Shown here one piece after another: positions 41,382 to 49,700 of a stretch of 64,000 nucleotides of DNA. The notes under the pieces were generated by a model, which was not told where the DNA came from, did no database searches, and saw only the letters and a program-made list of their open reading frames with translations. The DNA is from Streptomyces niveus (GTDB lineage: Bacteria; Actinomycetota; Actinomycetes; Streptomycetales; Streptomycetaceae). Position 1 is the stretch's first letter. Each line of letters starts with the position of its first letter. The stretch lies in NCBI RefSeq assembly GCF_001723055.1, contig NZ_MDCR01000257.1, positions 1 through 64,000 on the forward strand. Reading direction: 5' to 3'. The translations under genes and the position numbers were made by a program.

Positions 41382-43394
41382 ATGGCGTACGAACTGCCGC
41401 CGGAGATCGTGCACTTCGTCAACCGGGAGGACGAGCAGAACCGGGCCCTCACCGCCGTCGCCGAGTGGAACGCCCGCTCCCGGCCCCTGTGCCTCGCGCT
41501 GAGCGGCCCCGGCGGATCGGGCAAGACCGAACTGGCCTTCCGGATCGCCCGTACGCTGCGGGACCGGTACCCGGACAGCGTGCTGTACGTGGATCTCGAC
41601 GAGTACCGGCGGGACGGGGCGGTCGTGGTCGCCGACGTGCTGGGCCAGCTGCTCGTCTCGCTGGGCGTCGCCCCCGACATGCTGGCCAACTCCTTCAAGG
41701 GGCGCTGCAAGCAGTACTGGACGCGGACCGACGGCCAACGGCTCGTCGTGGTCATCGACAACGCGCGCTACGGAGCGGAGGTCGTACCCCTCCTCCCCGG
41801 CTCCGGCGCCAGCGTGGCGATCGTCGCGAGTCACGGGCCGCTGTACGACATCGAAGACGGCGCCGCTGTCGACCTTGAACTGCATCCGCTTGACGCGGTG
41901 GATTCCGCGGAGTTGCTACGGCTCGTCGTCCGGGATCAGCGGCTCTCGGACGAGCCCGACGCGGCACGGGGTCTCGTCCAGCTCTGCGCCGGCCTGCCCG
42001 CCGCTTTACACGTAGCCGCCCGCTGGATCCGTAAGTACCGCCGTCGACCGCTCTCCCGCCTGCTCGCCGACCTGTCGAAGGAACTCGACGAGAAGGGCAT
42101 CCCGGTGGTCGAGAAGGTGTGGGACGCCGCGTATCTCAGCCTCACCTCCGAAGCCGCCCTGCTGTACCGGCTGCTCGCCGACCATCCAGGACCGTCGTTC
42201 ACCCCGGAATCCGCCACGGCGCTTCTCGGTCTCGGCCGGGACGCGGCCGACGAGGCGCTCGAAGAACTGGAGATCGCCGGACTGCTCGACACCCGCGAGG
42301 CGTCGAACACCGCCGACGGCAGGCTGCGGCTGCCCGAACTGATGCGCGCGCACGCCCGCCGCCGGGCCAGGACCGACGGGGCTGAGCGCGAACGGGCCGA
42401 AGCGCAGCGGCGTATCGTGACCTGGTTCCTGCGGCAGGCCCAGCGCGCGGACCTCTACGCCGCCGGCCCCAGGCTCGTCGTGGCCGACGCCGTACCGCCC
42501 CTCGAAGGCGCCCCCGACTCCCCGCTCACGGACCCCGCCGACGCCAACACCACCGACGCCGAGCGGCGCGAGCGGGCGCGGAGCGCGGCACGCTGGCTGA
42601 ACACCGAACGGCACGCGCTGTACGCCTCCGTGCGTCTGGCCCACTCGCTCGGCCTCGACACCGAGACCTGGGCCCTGTGCGAACCGCTGTGGACGCACTT
42701 CCTCGACCACCCGCACCCCGCCGACGACATCGAGGTGTTCGGCCTCGGCGTCGCGGCGGCCGGGCGCGCCGGAGATCTTCCCGCGCTGGTCCGCATGCGA
42801 TGCCAACTGGCTCGCCCCCTCTGGGAGCAGGGCAGAAACGACGAAGCGGCGCAGGAACTGGCACGTGCGCTCGCGACGCTCGACACGCTCGGGGAGTCCA
42901 CGCGTACGAGCAAACTGCGCGCGTCAGCCATCGAGTTCCGAGGCACGCTGCACGCGGTCCAGGGCGACTGGGCCGCCGCCGCCGCGGACTTCCGGCGCTC
43001 CCGCGACGTGCACCACACGATCTCCAACACGTACGGCGTCACGCTCCAGACCTACCGGCTCGGCCAGGCGACGGCCGAGCTCGGCGACGTGGACGAAGCG
43101 GCCCAACTGCTCGCGCAGGCGCACCGGTCGGCGGTCGAACTGGGACGTGAGCGGCTGGCCGGGCGCATCGGTTTCGCGCTGGGCGGGGCGCTGCGCGGAC
43201 TCGGACGCACAGGCGAGGCGCGGGTGTTGTACGAGGACGCGCTGGCCAGCGCGCGCGGCCGGGGATCCGACGCCGACGAGCAGCGGATCCTCGACGCCTT
43301 CGCCGAACTGGCCGACGAGGAGGGGCACTTCGACGAGGCCGGGGCCCACCGTGCGGCGGCGCACGCCATCCGGGTGCGCAACGGCCTCGCCTAG
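41382..43394 (+). CDS. NB-ARC/AfsR-like ATPase with TPR repeats
   Basis: The 670-residue protein has an N-terminal NTPase: Walker A 'LSGPGGSGKTELAFRIA' (about residues 40-56), Walker B 'QRLVVVIDNARYG', and the winged-helix segment 'SLTSEAALLYRLLADHPG'. About 250 C-terminal residues of TPR-like pairs follow ('GDWAAAAADFRRSRDVHHTISNTYG', 'GDVDEAAQLLAQAHRSAVELG'). It lacks the DNA-binding SARP domain of AfsR and any toxin-like effector domain. A signal-transduction or conflict switch role is likely from architecture. ATG 41382 has AGGGGA upstream and TAGAGT at 41331. Confidence 0.85.
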   Translation: MAYELPPEIVHFVNREDEQNRALTAVAEWNARSRPLCLALSGPGGSGKTELAFRIARTLRDRYPDSVLYVDLDEYRRDGAVVVADVLGQLLVSLGVAPDMLANSFKGRCKQYWTRTDGQRLVVVIDNARYGAEVVPLLPGSGASVAIVASHGPLYDIEDGAAVDLELHPLDAVDSAELLRLVVRDQRLSDEPDAARGLVQLCAGLPAALHVAARWIRKYRRRPLSRLLADLSKELDEKGIPVVEKVWDAAYLSLTSEAALLYRLLADHPGPSFTPESATALLGLGRDAADEALEELEIAGLLDTREASNTADGRLRLPELMRAHARRRARTDGAERERAEAQRRIVTWFLRQAQRADLYAAGPRLVVADAVPPLEGAPDSPLTDPADANTTDAERRERARSAARWLNTERHALYASVRLAHSLGLDTETWALCEPLWTHFLDHPHPADDIEVFGLGVAAAGRAGDLPALVRMRCQLARPLWEQGRNDEAAQELARALATLDTLGESTRTSKLRASAIEFRGTLHAVQGDWAAAAADFRRSRDVHHTISNTYGVTLQTYRLGQATAELGDVDEAAQLLAQAHRSAVELGRERLAGRIGFALGGALRGLGRTGEARVLYEDALASARGRGSDADEQRILDAFAELADEEGHFDEAGAHRAAAHAIRVRNGLA

Positions 43395-43474
43395 CACTTG
43401 TCCGGGTGATCATGTCCGGAGCCGGATCGTGAGGGCAGTGGCGGTGAGGCGGGCGGTCTGGCTGTCGGCCTTGC

Positions 43475-43696
43475 TCAGGCACCGTGTGGCGCGGCCCGCA
43501 AGTACTGCCGAGGCGGCCCGTTGCTGTAGGCGTAGGCACTGTCGGCCGCGACGGCCCAGTCGATCTCGCCGACTGGGTCCGCCGCGGCCTGGCCCTGCTG
43601 CTGGGGCTTTTCGTCCACCCCGAGGAACGGGGGTCGATTCGGGCGTGAGCTACGCGCGTCCACCAGGCCCGCGACACTGCGCCCCATGCTTGTCAT
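43475..43696 (-). pseudogene. IS5-like transposase debris
   Basis: Within the 301-bp gap between the NB-ARC gene and the P450 gene, a minus-strand frame contains 'ADPVGEIDWAVAADSAYAY', similar to the DDE core stretch 'A..GEIDW.VSVDST..RAHQHA' of IS5-family transposases. The rest of the frame does not align and no inverted repeats are apparent. It is best read as a decayed insertion-sequence fragment marking a past insertion. Confidence 0.35.
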
Positions 43697-45117
43697 CAGA
43701 CGGACTGTGCGGACCGATCCGGGGCGTCGGTCCTGAGCTCAGGGATCATGCGAAGCCGTGACGGTTGCGTGGTCATCTGGCCCACGGCCCTCACGGACCC
43801 CCTCATGGGCGCGGCCTTGAGTCTCCATCTAGACGCGATGAGAGCCGTGACGACCTTCGCCTCCGTTTCCGCGAAGACGTCGCCGATACACATTCTCTTG
43901 CCTGCCCCGAACGGGAGGAAGGCTTCCCTGGGGGGTTGCGGCCGGTCCGGGTGCCAGCGATCAGGATCGAACCGGTCGGGGTTGGGGTAAAGGCTCGGAT
44001 CGCGGTGCACGGCGTAGGGACTGAAGATCACGTCGGTTCCGGCCGGGAGCACCGTCTTGCCCAGCCGGACGTCACGCAGGGCCTGTCGGGTGAGGAACCA
44101 CGGCGCGTACAGCCGCAGAGTCTCCTGGACAAGCCGCCCGGTGAAGGGGAGACGGCCGAGATGGTCGGCGGTGAGTTCGTCGCCAGCGAGCGCGGTGTCG
44201 ACCTCCTCGTGCAGACGGCGCTCCAGGTCACGGTTGCGGCTGAGTTCGTAGAACAGCCATGAGAGCACCACGGCGGTGGTCTCGGAGCTGGCCGCGAGCA
44301 GCGCTGTCACCTCGGAGAGGATGTCGTTGCCGTCCATGGCTCTGCCGGCATCGTCCTGAGTGTTCATCAGCAGCGAGATCAGGTCCTGATACGAGTCGGG
44401 CCGCCTCTGGTGATCCTCGATGATCTCCGTGACTCCGTCCCGCAGCGCGGAACTCGCAGCCGCGATCTTCCGGTTCCCGCGTGTGGGCAAGCTCTCCAGC
44501 GCACGTATCGGCAGCAGGACTTTCAGCAGCGCGGCGCGGAAAACGGTGTCGACGCTCTCCAGGATGACCCGTGCGGGCTCGCGCGCCGGGACGGATGAGA
44601 ACAGGGCCGACATGACCACGTTCTGAGTGATCAGCTGCATCTCAGTCTTCATGTCGAGTGTCGTGGCGGGGTCCCACGAGTCGATGGCCGGCGCGCTGGT
44701 GCGCACCATTTTCTCGACGTAACTCCTGACCATCTCTCTGTGGAAGGGCGGGTGCATCTGCCGCCTCCGTATCAGATGCACCCGGCCCTCGGTGATGGGC
44801 AGAGCATCCTTGTTGAAGAGTTTCAGTCCCTCAAGAAGGAGGCCCTTAGAGAAGGCGTCCGCCTGTCGGGTGAGCATCTCGTGTATCAGGGTGGGGTCGT
44901 TCACGACAGCCACACTCTTGGGACCCAGCCGGATACGCACGATCGGACCGTAGGCGCGGACGTCCCGCATGAACTTCAGTCGGTTGCTGCTCCCTGCCAT
45001 GGACAGACCGTGTCCGAGGAGCGGAAGGCGCCCTGGGACTATGGGCGGGATTCCGGGTGCGCTGGCCAAAACCGTTCCTTTCCTGTGCCGAGTCGCTGAC
45101 TTGGTGGGTATGTTCAT
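43696..45117 (-). CDS. Cytochrome P450
   Basis: The 473-residue P450 has an N-terminal proline-rich hinge 'PGIPPIVPGRLPLLGHG', an I-helix 'ALLAASSETTAVVLSW' (Ser where Gly is usual, Glu-Thr-Thr kept), ExxR 'ETLR' and the heme loop 'FLPFGAGKRMCIGD' with the Cys ligand. The hinge and overall pattern resemble terpene-oxidising P450s such as pentalenene oxygenases. No terpene synthase or ferredoxin gene is nearby, so the substrate is open. ATG 45117 is chosen although no clear Shine-Dalgarno is visible. Base composition differs from neighbours (35 of 60 bases G+C at 44341-44400), and IS-like debris abuts its 3' end, both suggesting lateral gain. Confidence 0.87.
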   Translation of the reverse strand: MNIPTKSATRHRKGTVLASAPGIPPIVPGRLPLLGHGLSMAGSSNRLKFMRDVRAYGPIVRIRLGPKSVAVVNDPTLIHEMLTRQADAFSKGLLLEGLKLFNKDALPITEGRVHLIRRRQMHPPFHREMVRSYVEKMVRTSAPAIDSWDPATTLDMKTEMQLITQNVVMSALFSSVPAREPARVILESVDTVFRAALLKVLLPIRALESLPTRGNRKIAAASSALRDGVTEIIEDHQRRPDSYQDLISLLMNTQDDAGRAMDGNDILSEVTALLAASSETTAVVLSWLFYELSRNRDLERRLHEEVDTALAGDELTADHLGRLPFTGRLVQETLRLYAPWFLTRQALRDVRLGKTVLPAGTDVIFSPYAVHRDPSLYPNPDRFDPDRWHPDRPQPPREAFLPFGAGKRMCIGDVFAETEAKVVTALIASRWRLKAAPMRGSVRAVGQMTTQPSRLRMIPELRTDAPDRSAQSV

Positions 45118-45530
45118 GCCGCGTATCGAGTGGCGCAGACGGGCCCGCGACCTCAGTGCGCCGCGGTCATGCCGACCGGGCGACCTGCCGCCGGCGGGGG
45201 CGGTCAAGGACACACGTGCCCCGAGAGAGTGGAGGCGTCGGAGTCAGGTGGTGTCCTCGATGGGTGCTGTGGCCCGTGTGAGCTCCTCATGGAGGATGAC
45301 TTCCCCTATTGGCCCATTTCCGCACGCCGGTCGATGTCCCGATTCCGTCTTCCTGTCGGCCAGGACGTGTCCGGCCGATCATGTGACCACTCCGCGCGGA
45401 GGTCGCCTGGGCCGCTCGCGCGGCGGGGTTCCCCACGGCGAAGCCCTTGAGCAAGTGATCGGCAACCACCCCGGCCGGACCGGGCGAGTGGGCCCCGTAC
45501 CGTCCAACACCATGGCGGGCCGGACAGCTC
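45118..45530. other. Gap without a supportable gene
   Basis: The 413 bp between the P450 start and the end of the GT-B gene shows no family match in any frame. A short minus-strand frame ending around 45239 ('VILHEELTRATAPIEDTT') lacks a start and may be a fragment. Promoter elements for the P450 gene are expected here but none is convincing. Confidence 0.4.
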
Positions 45531-47159
45531 CTAGAGGATCCGTCCCGCCTCGTCGGCGGTGGCGGGGGACAGGTGCGCCTCGTACCGTCGGCCGCCGATC
45601 ACACAGGTCACACGGCTCACGCCCGCCGGCCGGGCGTGCACCGCGGACAGCACGGCGGCGGGATCGCTGTGCACGATCCGGCCGTTCTCCCGAGGCGGTT
45701 CGATCCGTACGGACACCAGCGACCCGCCCCGGACCCGCGCCACGCAGTGCACCGGGGACAGTACGACCCCGGCGGTGCGGCAGCCCGGATAGCTGTCGAG
45801 CACGTGCGAGATCCAGCCGTCCACGGTCCACCCGACGCTGTACGCGGCGGCAGTCGCCCGGTCCCTACGCCGGTACAGCAACGCCGCGCTCTGCGACTGC
45901 CGTTCGCCGGCCACGCCGTACTCGGCGGCGAGGTGGAGCGCGGGCGCGTCGACGTGGCCGGGGAACCGTTCGACATGCGTCTCGTCGCCGTCGAGGCGTA
46001 CGCGTACGGCGAAGGCGGACGGTGTACGAGAGGGCGGGGCCGGGATCGGGAGCAGCCGCACGGTGACAGGTGCGACGGGCGGGGAGAGACCGATCAGCCG
46101 GTACAGCTCCAGCCGGAGCCGCTCCAGCGCACTCCCCTGTTCGGAGGCAGGGGACAGGAAAGCGGACGCGGCGGCGTCCCGTCCGGTCCCCACCCGGTAA
46201 CTCTCCAGAGCCATCTCAAGCTCCTCCGCCCGGCCCAAGCGCGGCGCGTGGGCGAGGAGTTCGGCCATCGGGCTGCCGGGGATCAGCTCGTCGCCCCCGT
46301 CGTACGCGGCGAGTACCGGACCGTCCAGCGCAGCCGCGTAGTACAGCGCGGTCGAACCGTGATCGGTGATCAGGGCGTCGGCCGCCACCAGGACCGAGGC
46401 CCAGTCCTCGTACGGCCGGGCGAGGACCATTCCGGCGTCGAGCGCGGGCGCCAGCCGCTCCGACAGCTCGAACTCACCGGTCCGGCTCCATTCGTTCGGG
46501 TGCACGATCAGCCCGAGTTGGTACGCGTCCTGGGGAAGGCGGGCGGCCAGTTCGAAGGGCAGGTCCGGCCGACGCCGCAGCAGGGACTCCCCGCCCCAGG
46601 TCGACGCCAGCACGATCAGCCGCCTCGCACCCGTCCCGAGCGCGGCGCGGAAGCTCTCGCGCAGGGGGAGCGAGGAGAGGATCCGCTCCAGGGTCGGATC
46701 GCCGACCACGGCGGCACGCGCCGCCGCTCGCGGGCTGAGGGCCGCCAGCCGGTCGATCTGGCCGGGGTGGGCCAGCGCGTGCAGGGCGGGCGGTGGACCG
46801 CCGTGCGGCATCAGATGCTCAGGGTCCAGGCCTGAGGGCGCGTCCGCCGATCCCTCCCCGTGGAACGTCTTGCCGAAGCCCGCCCCGTGCGGCAACAGCA
46901 CCCGAGGGCCCCGGAGAAGGTGCAGCTCACCCTTCGGACTCGCGGTGACGATCAGGTCGTACGTATCGCGGCACGCCTCGTCCCAGGGGACCGAACGTGC
47001 GCCGACCCGTTCGACGGCAGCGAGTGCGTCGACGCCGAAATCGGAACCGGGAACGAGCGTGAAGACCCGGCTGACGCGCGCGTCACCGGCGAACACCGGA
47101 AGGAGGTCGAGCAGCCTGTAGAGGGCGATCGCCGAGCGCGCGGCGAACAGAACCGCCAC
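45531..47159 (-). CDS. GT-B-fold transferase-like protein (TagF/CDP-glycerol type)
   Basis: The 542-residue protein starts at GTG 47159. Segments 'VLLPHGAGFGKTF', 'LIVLASTWGGESLLRRRP', 'QLGLIVHPNEW' and 'VAADALITDHGSTALYYAAALDGPVLAAY' have the order and spacing of the nucleotide-sugar side of CDP-glycerol glycerophosphotransferase-like GT-B proteins ('D.LITD.SS...'). The C-terminal 150 residues are beta-rich and not recognised. The donor and acceptor are unknown; cell-wall polymer synthesis is the family theme. The start is immediately preceded by seven heptamer repeats, which form its whole 5' untranslated region. Confidence 0.65.
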   Translation of the reverse strand: MAVLFAARSAIALYRLLDLLPVFAGDARVSRVFTLVPGSDFGVDALAAVERVGARSVPWDEACRDTYDLIVTASPKGELHLLRGPRVLLPHGAGFGKTFHGEGSADAPSGLDPEHLMPHGGPPPALHALAHPGQIDRLAALSPRAAARAAVVGDPTLERILSSLPLRESFRAALGTGARRLIVLASTWGGESLLRRRPDLPFELAARLPQDAYQLGLIVHPNEWSRTGEFELSERLAPALDAGMVLARPYEDWASVLVAADALITDHGSTALYYAAALDGPVLAAYDGGDELIPGSPMAELLAHAPRLGRAEELEMALESYRVGTGRDAAASAFLSPASEQGSALERLRLELYRLIGLSPPVAPVTVRLLPIPAPPSRTPSAFAVRVRLDGDETHVERFPGHVDAPALHLAAEYGVAGERQSQSAALLYRRRDRATAAAYSVGWTVDGWISHVLDSYPGCRTAGVVLSPVHCVARVRGGSLVSVRIEPPRENGRIVHSDPAAVLSAVHARPAGVSRVTCVIGGRRYEAHLSPATADEAGRIL

Positions 47160-47160
47160 G

Positions 47161-47227
47161 CCCGTCGCCCGTCGCCCGTCGCCCGTCGCCCGTCGCCCGT
47201 CGCCCGTCGCCCGAAGTGTCCATTCTA
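47161..47227 (-). repeat. Seven 7-bp tandem repeats between promoter and start codon
   Basis: CCCGTCG is repeated exactly seven times at 47161-47209, with an eighth degenerate copy CCCGAAG. On the minus strand the repeats follow a -10 TAGAAT (47227-47222) and run directly into GTG 47159. An ATG at 47223-47221 opens a frame through the repeats (MDTSGDGRRATGDG) that is offset by one base from the gene. Loss of one heptamer or gain of two would bring it into frame. This is the arrangement of a slippage-driven switch; switching itself is inferred. Confidence 0.8.
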
Positions 47228-47376
47228 GAGGCTCGATTCGGGCTTCGGGCGCCCGTCGGGCATGAAGTCACCGCTGATCAGTCCAGGTTCCTCGGGCTCG
47301 TTCGGCGGCATGATCCTGATCGTACCTTCGGGCGTTCGCGGTACTCCACGTCATGCGGTCGGGAACAATGGCCGCC

Positions 47377-47835
47377 ATGGACGAGTGGGGGATCGCACTG
47401 ATCGCGGCAGGTTCGGCCCTCGCGGGCAGCCTCGTCACCGGCTGGTTCGCGCGGAGCGCGGGGATGAAACAGGCCGAGGCGGCACAGCACGCCGGTGACC
47501 GGCAGGCGGATGCCCTGCTTCACACGGTACGCCTGACGCTTCAGGAGCAGCGCGCGGTCCGACTCCTCGATCTGCGGCGCCAGACCTACGTGGCGTTCCT
47601 GGAGGCCGCGACGCCCACGAGCCGCACGGGCTTCGGGTCCGACGGGCTGGTGGCCCTGCAACGGGCTTTCAGCGCAGTGGAGTTGGAGGGACCCACCGAT
47701 GTGGCCCGGCTGGCGGGCGAGGTGGTCAGCGGCCTGCGCCGCGATGACCCGCCGGACGACATCGAGCGCGCCAGGCTGCACTTCACCTCGGCCGCGCAAG
47801 CCGCCCTGGACCCAACAGTCCCCGAACCGCAGTGA
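47377..47835 (+). CDS. Small membrane-anchored protein of unknown function
   Basis: The 152-residue protein has an N-terminal membrane segment 'WGIALIAAGSALAGSLVTGWFA', followed by a helical cytoplasmic part with coiled-coil character ('MKQAEAAQHAGDRQADALLHTVRLTLQEQRAVRLLDLRRQTYVAFLEAA'). ATG 47377 has AACAAT 7 nt upstream (probable leaderless start); ATG 47368 is an alternative. Similar small proteins are widespread in streptomycetes and uncharacterised. Confidence 0.65.
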   Translation: MDEWGIALIAAGSALAGSLVTGWFARSAGMKQAEAAQHAGDRQADALLHTVRLTLQEQRAVRLLDLRRQTYVAFLEAATPTSRTGFGSDGLVALQRAFSAVELEGPTDVARLAGEVVSGLRRDDPPDDIERARLHFTSAAQAALDPTVPEPQ

Positions 47836-47870
47836 CCGCAGTGACCGCAGCGATAGCGGCGACCGTGGTG
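47836..47870 (+). repeat. Short GTGACCGCA direct repeats
   Basis: Two exact 9-bp units AGTGACCGC and related degenerate copies (CGACCGTGG, GTGACCGCG) follow the stop codon of the small membrane protein. The role is unknown; they may be spacer sequence. Confidence 0.45.
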
Positions 47871-47900
47871 ACCGCGCGGTAGGGAGAGCGCGCCGCGACA

Positions 47901-47933
47901 GTTGACCCTGACGCAGGGGCAACCTCCCAGCAT
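47901..47933 (+). promoter_or_regulatory. MerR-type promoter of the ABC exporter operon
   Basis: TTGACC (47902-47907) and CAGCAT (47928-47933) are 20 bp apart. The dyad arms GTTGACCCTG (47901-47910) and CAGGGGCAAC (47914-47923) are 3 bases apart with a single mismatch. The overlong spacer with dyad indicates MerR-type activation, most simply by the regulator at 49701 in the same operon. The ATPase ATG lies 8 nt after the -10, so the mRNA is probably leaderless. Confidence 0.75.
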
Positions 47934-47940
47934 GGTCCGC

Positions 47941-48897
47941 ATGACGACAAGAACCTATGCGATCGAGGTCGCCGGACTCCGCAAGTCGTACGGCGACCAC
48001 CAGGTGCTCGCCGGAGTCGACCTCACAGTCCCCGCGGGCAGCGTCTACGCACTGCTCGGCCCCAACGGAGCCGGCAAGACCACCGCCGTCCGTATCCTGT
48101 CCACCCTGCTCCCGGCGGACGCCGGCGCGGTCCGGGTCGCCGGGCACGACGTACGCCGCGAGGCCGACCGGGTACGCGCGTCGATCGGCGTCACCGGACA
48201 GTTCTCCGCCGTGGACGAGCTGCTGACCGGGCGGGAGAACCTGCTGCTGATGGCCGACCTCGGCCACCTCGACCGGCACCGCGCCCAGCTCGTCGTCGGA
48301 CGGCTGCTGGAGCGGTTCGACCTGGCCGACGCCGCCGACCGGCGCGCGGCGACGTACTCCGGCGGCATGAAACGGCGTCTGGACCTCGCGATGACCCTGG
48401 TGCCCGGCCCCCGGCTGATCTTCCTCGACGAGCCGACCACCGGACTCGACCCGCGCAGCCGCCGTGACCTGTGGGGGATCGTGCGCGAACTGGTGGCCGA
48501 CGAGGTCACGGTCTTCCTCACCACCCAGTACCTCGAAGAGGCCGATCAGCTCGCCGACCGGATCGGTGTGCTCGACGGGGGCAGGCTCGTCGCCGAGGGC
48601 ACCGCCGCCGAACTGAAACGGCTGATCCCCGGCGGCCGTGTCCAGCTCCAGGCCGCCGGAAACGAGCAACTGGCCCAACTCGTGAGCCAGTTGCCCGAAG
48701 CGATTCCGGACGCCGAGACGCTCACCGTAACTCTGCCGCACGACGGCAGCCTCACCGCACTACGACGGCTGCTGGACAGGATCGAGGACGACGGCGCGGT
48801 CACCGGTCTCGCCGTGCACACCCCGGACCTCGACGACGTGTTCCTCGCCCTCACAGGGCGCCCCACCGACGAACCCTCACAGGAGATGCCGGTATGA
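47941..48897 (+). CDS. ABC exporter ATPase, DrrA type
   Basis: The 318-residue nucleotide-binding subunit has Walker A 'LLGPNGAGKTTAVRIL', Q-loop 'GVTGQFSAVDELLTG', signature 'YSGGMKRRLDLAM', Walker B 'PRLIFLDEPTTGLDPRSR' and a switch His replaced by Gln ('FLTTQYLEE'), as usual in DrrA-like ATPases. ATG 47941 is chosen over the TTG at 47902, which is the -35 of the promoter. It energises export with the following permease; substrates of this family include daunorubicin and other antibiotics. Confidence 0.92.
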   Translation: MTTRTYAIEVAGLRKSYGDHQVLAGVDLTVPAGSVYALLGPNGAGKTTAVRILSTLLPADAGAVRVAGHDVRREADRVRASIGVTGQFSAVDELLTGRENLLLMADLGHLDRHRAQLVVGRLLERFDLADAADRRAATYSGGMKRRLDLAMTLVPGPRLIFLDEPTTGLDPRSRRDLWGIVRELVADEVTVFLTTQYLEEADQLADRIGVLDGGRLVAEGTAAELKRLIPGGRVQLQAAGNEQLAQLVSQLPEAIPDAETLTVTLPHDGSLTALRRLLDRIEDDGAVTGLAVHTPDLDDVFLALTGRPTDEPSQEMPV

Positions 48898-49688
48898 GCG
48901 ACGCGACGTACGCCGTCCGCGACTCGGCGACCATGCTGCGCCGGAATCTGACGCACATGGCCCGCTACCCGTCGATGACGGTGATGCTGGTCGGGCAGCC
49001 GCTGCTCTTCCTGCTGCTGTTCGTGTACGTCTTCGGCGCGGCCATGGGCGCCAGTCTGCCGGGAGCCCCGGCGGGGGACCGCGGTGACTACCTGACGTAC
49101 ATCACTCCCGGGATTCTGATGATGACGGTGGCCAGCGTCTCCATCGGCACCGCGGTGCTGGTCGCCACCGACATGAAGAACGGGATCATCGACCGGTTCC
49201 GGACCATGCCCATCACCAAGCCCGCCGTACTCACCGGCCATGTGCTCGGCGCGATGATCCAGACCGCGCTCGCGCTCGTGGCGCTTCTCGGGGTGGCGTT
49301 CCTGATCGGCCTGCGCACCGGCGCGTCGGCGACGCAGTGGCTGGGCCTGGCGGGCCTGCTGGTGCTGCTCTCCCTGGCGATGACGTGGTTCACCGTGGCG
49401 CTGGGCCTGGCCAGCCCGGATCCGGAGACCGCGAGCAACCTGCCGATGATCTTCGTACTCCTGCCGTTCGTGGGCAGCGGCTTCGTGCCGGTCGAGTCGA
49501 TGCCGGCCGGACTGCGCCGGTTCGCCGAACACCAGCCGTTCACGCCGATCATGGACGCGTTCCGCGGCCTGCTGGCGGGAGCGCCGGCCGGCCCGGACGT
49601 ACTCCTGGCCGTCGGCTGGTGCGCGGTGATCGGACTGACCGGCTACCTCTGGTCCCGCCGCCTCTACCGGACCCGCGCCGCGAGCTAG
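48894..49688 (+). CDS. ABC-2-type permease, DrrB type
   Basis: The 264-residue permease has six hydrophobic segments and the ABC2 pattern 'TYAVRDSATMLRRNLTHMARYPSM', 'GILMMTVASVSIGTAVLVATDMKNGIIDRFRTMPI', 'PFVGSGFVPVESMPAGLRRFAEHQPFTPIMDAFR'. ATG 48894 overlaps the ATPase stop (ATGA), so the two are co-translated. It forms the membrane half of the exporter. Confidence 0.92.
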   Translation: MSDATYAVRDSATMLRRNLTHMARYPSMTVMLVGQPLLFLLLFVYVFGAAMGASLPGAPAGDRGDYLTYITPGILMMTVASVSIGTAVLVATDMKNGIIDRFRTMPITKPAVLTGHVLGAMIQTALALVALLGVAFLIGLRTGASATQWLGLAGLLVLLSLAMTWFTVALGLASPDPETASNLPMIFVLLPFVGSGFVPVESMPAGLRRFAEHQPFTPIMDAFRGLLAGAPAGPDVLLAVGWCAVIGLTGYLWSRRLYRTRAAS

Positions 49689-49700
49689 GAGACTGATCCG

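Noticed and set aside
45287..45469. 60-codon minus-strand ORF in the P450 upstream gap
   Set aside because: No ribosome site, no family, and basic low-complexity composition.
47161..47209. Tandem repeats considered as a CRISPR array
   Set aside because: Seven-base direct repeats without spacers and no cas genes; a simple-sequence repeat.
47902..47940. TTG start for the ABC ATPase
   Set aside because: The TTG is the -35 element of the promoter; ATG 47941 fits the -10 distance.
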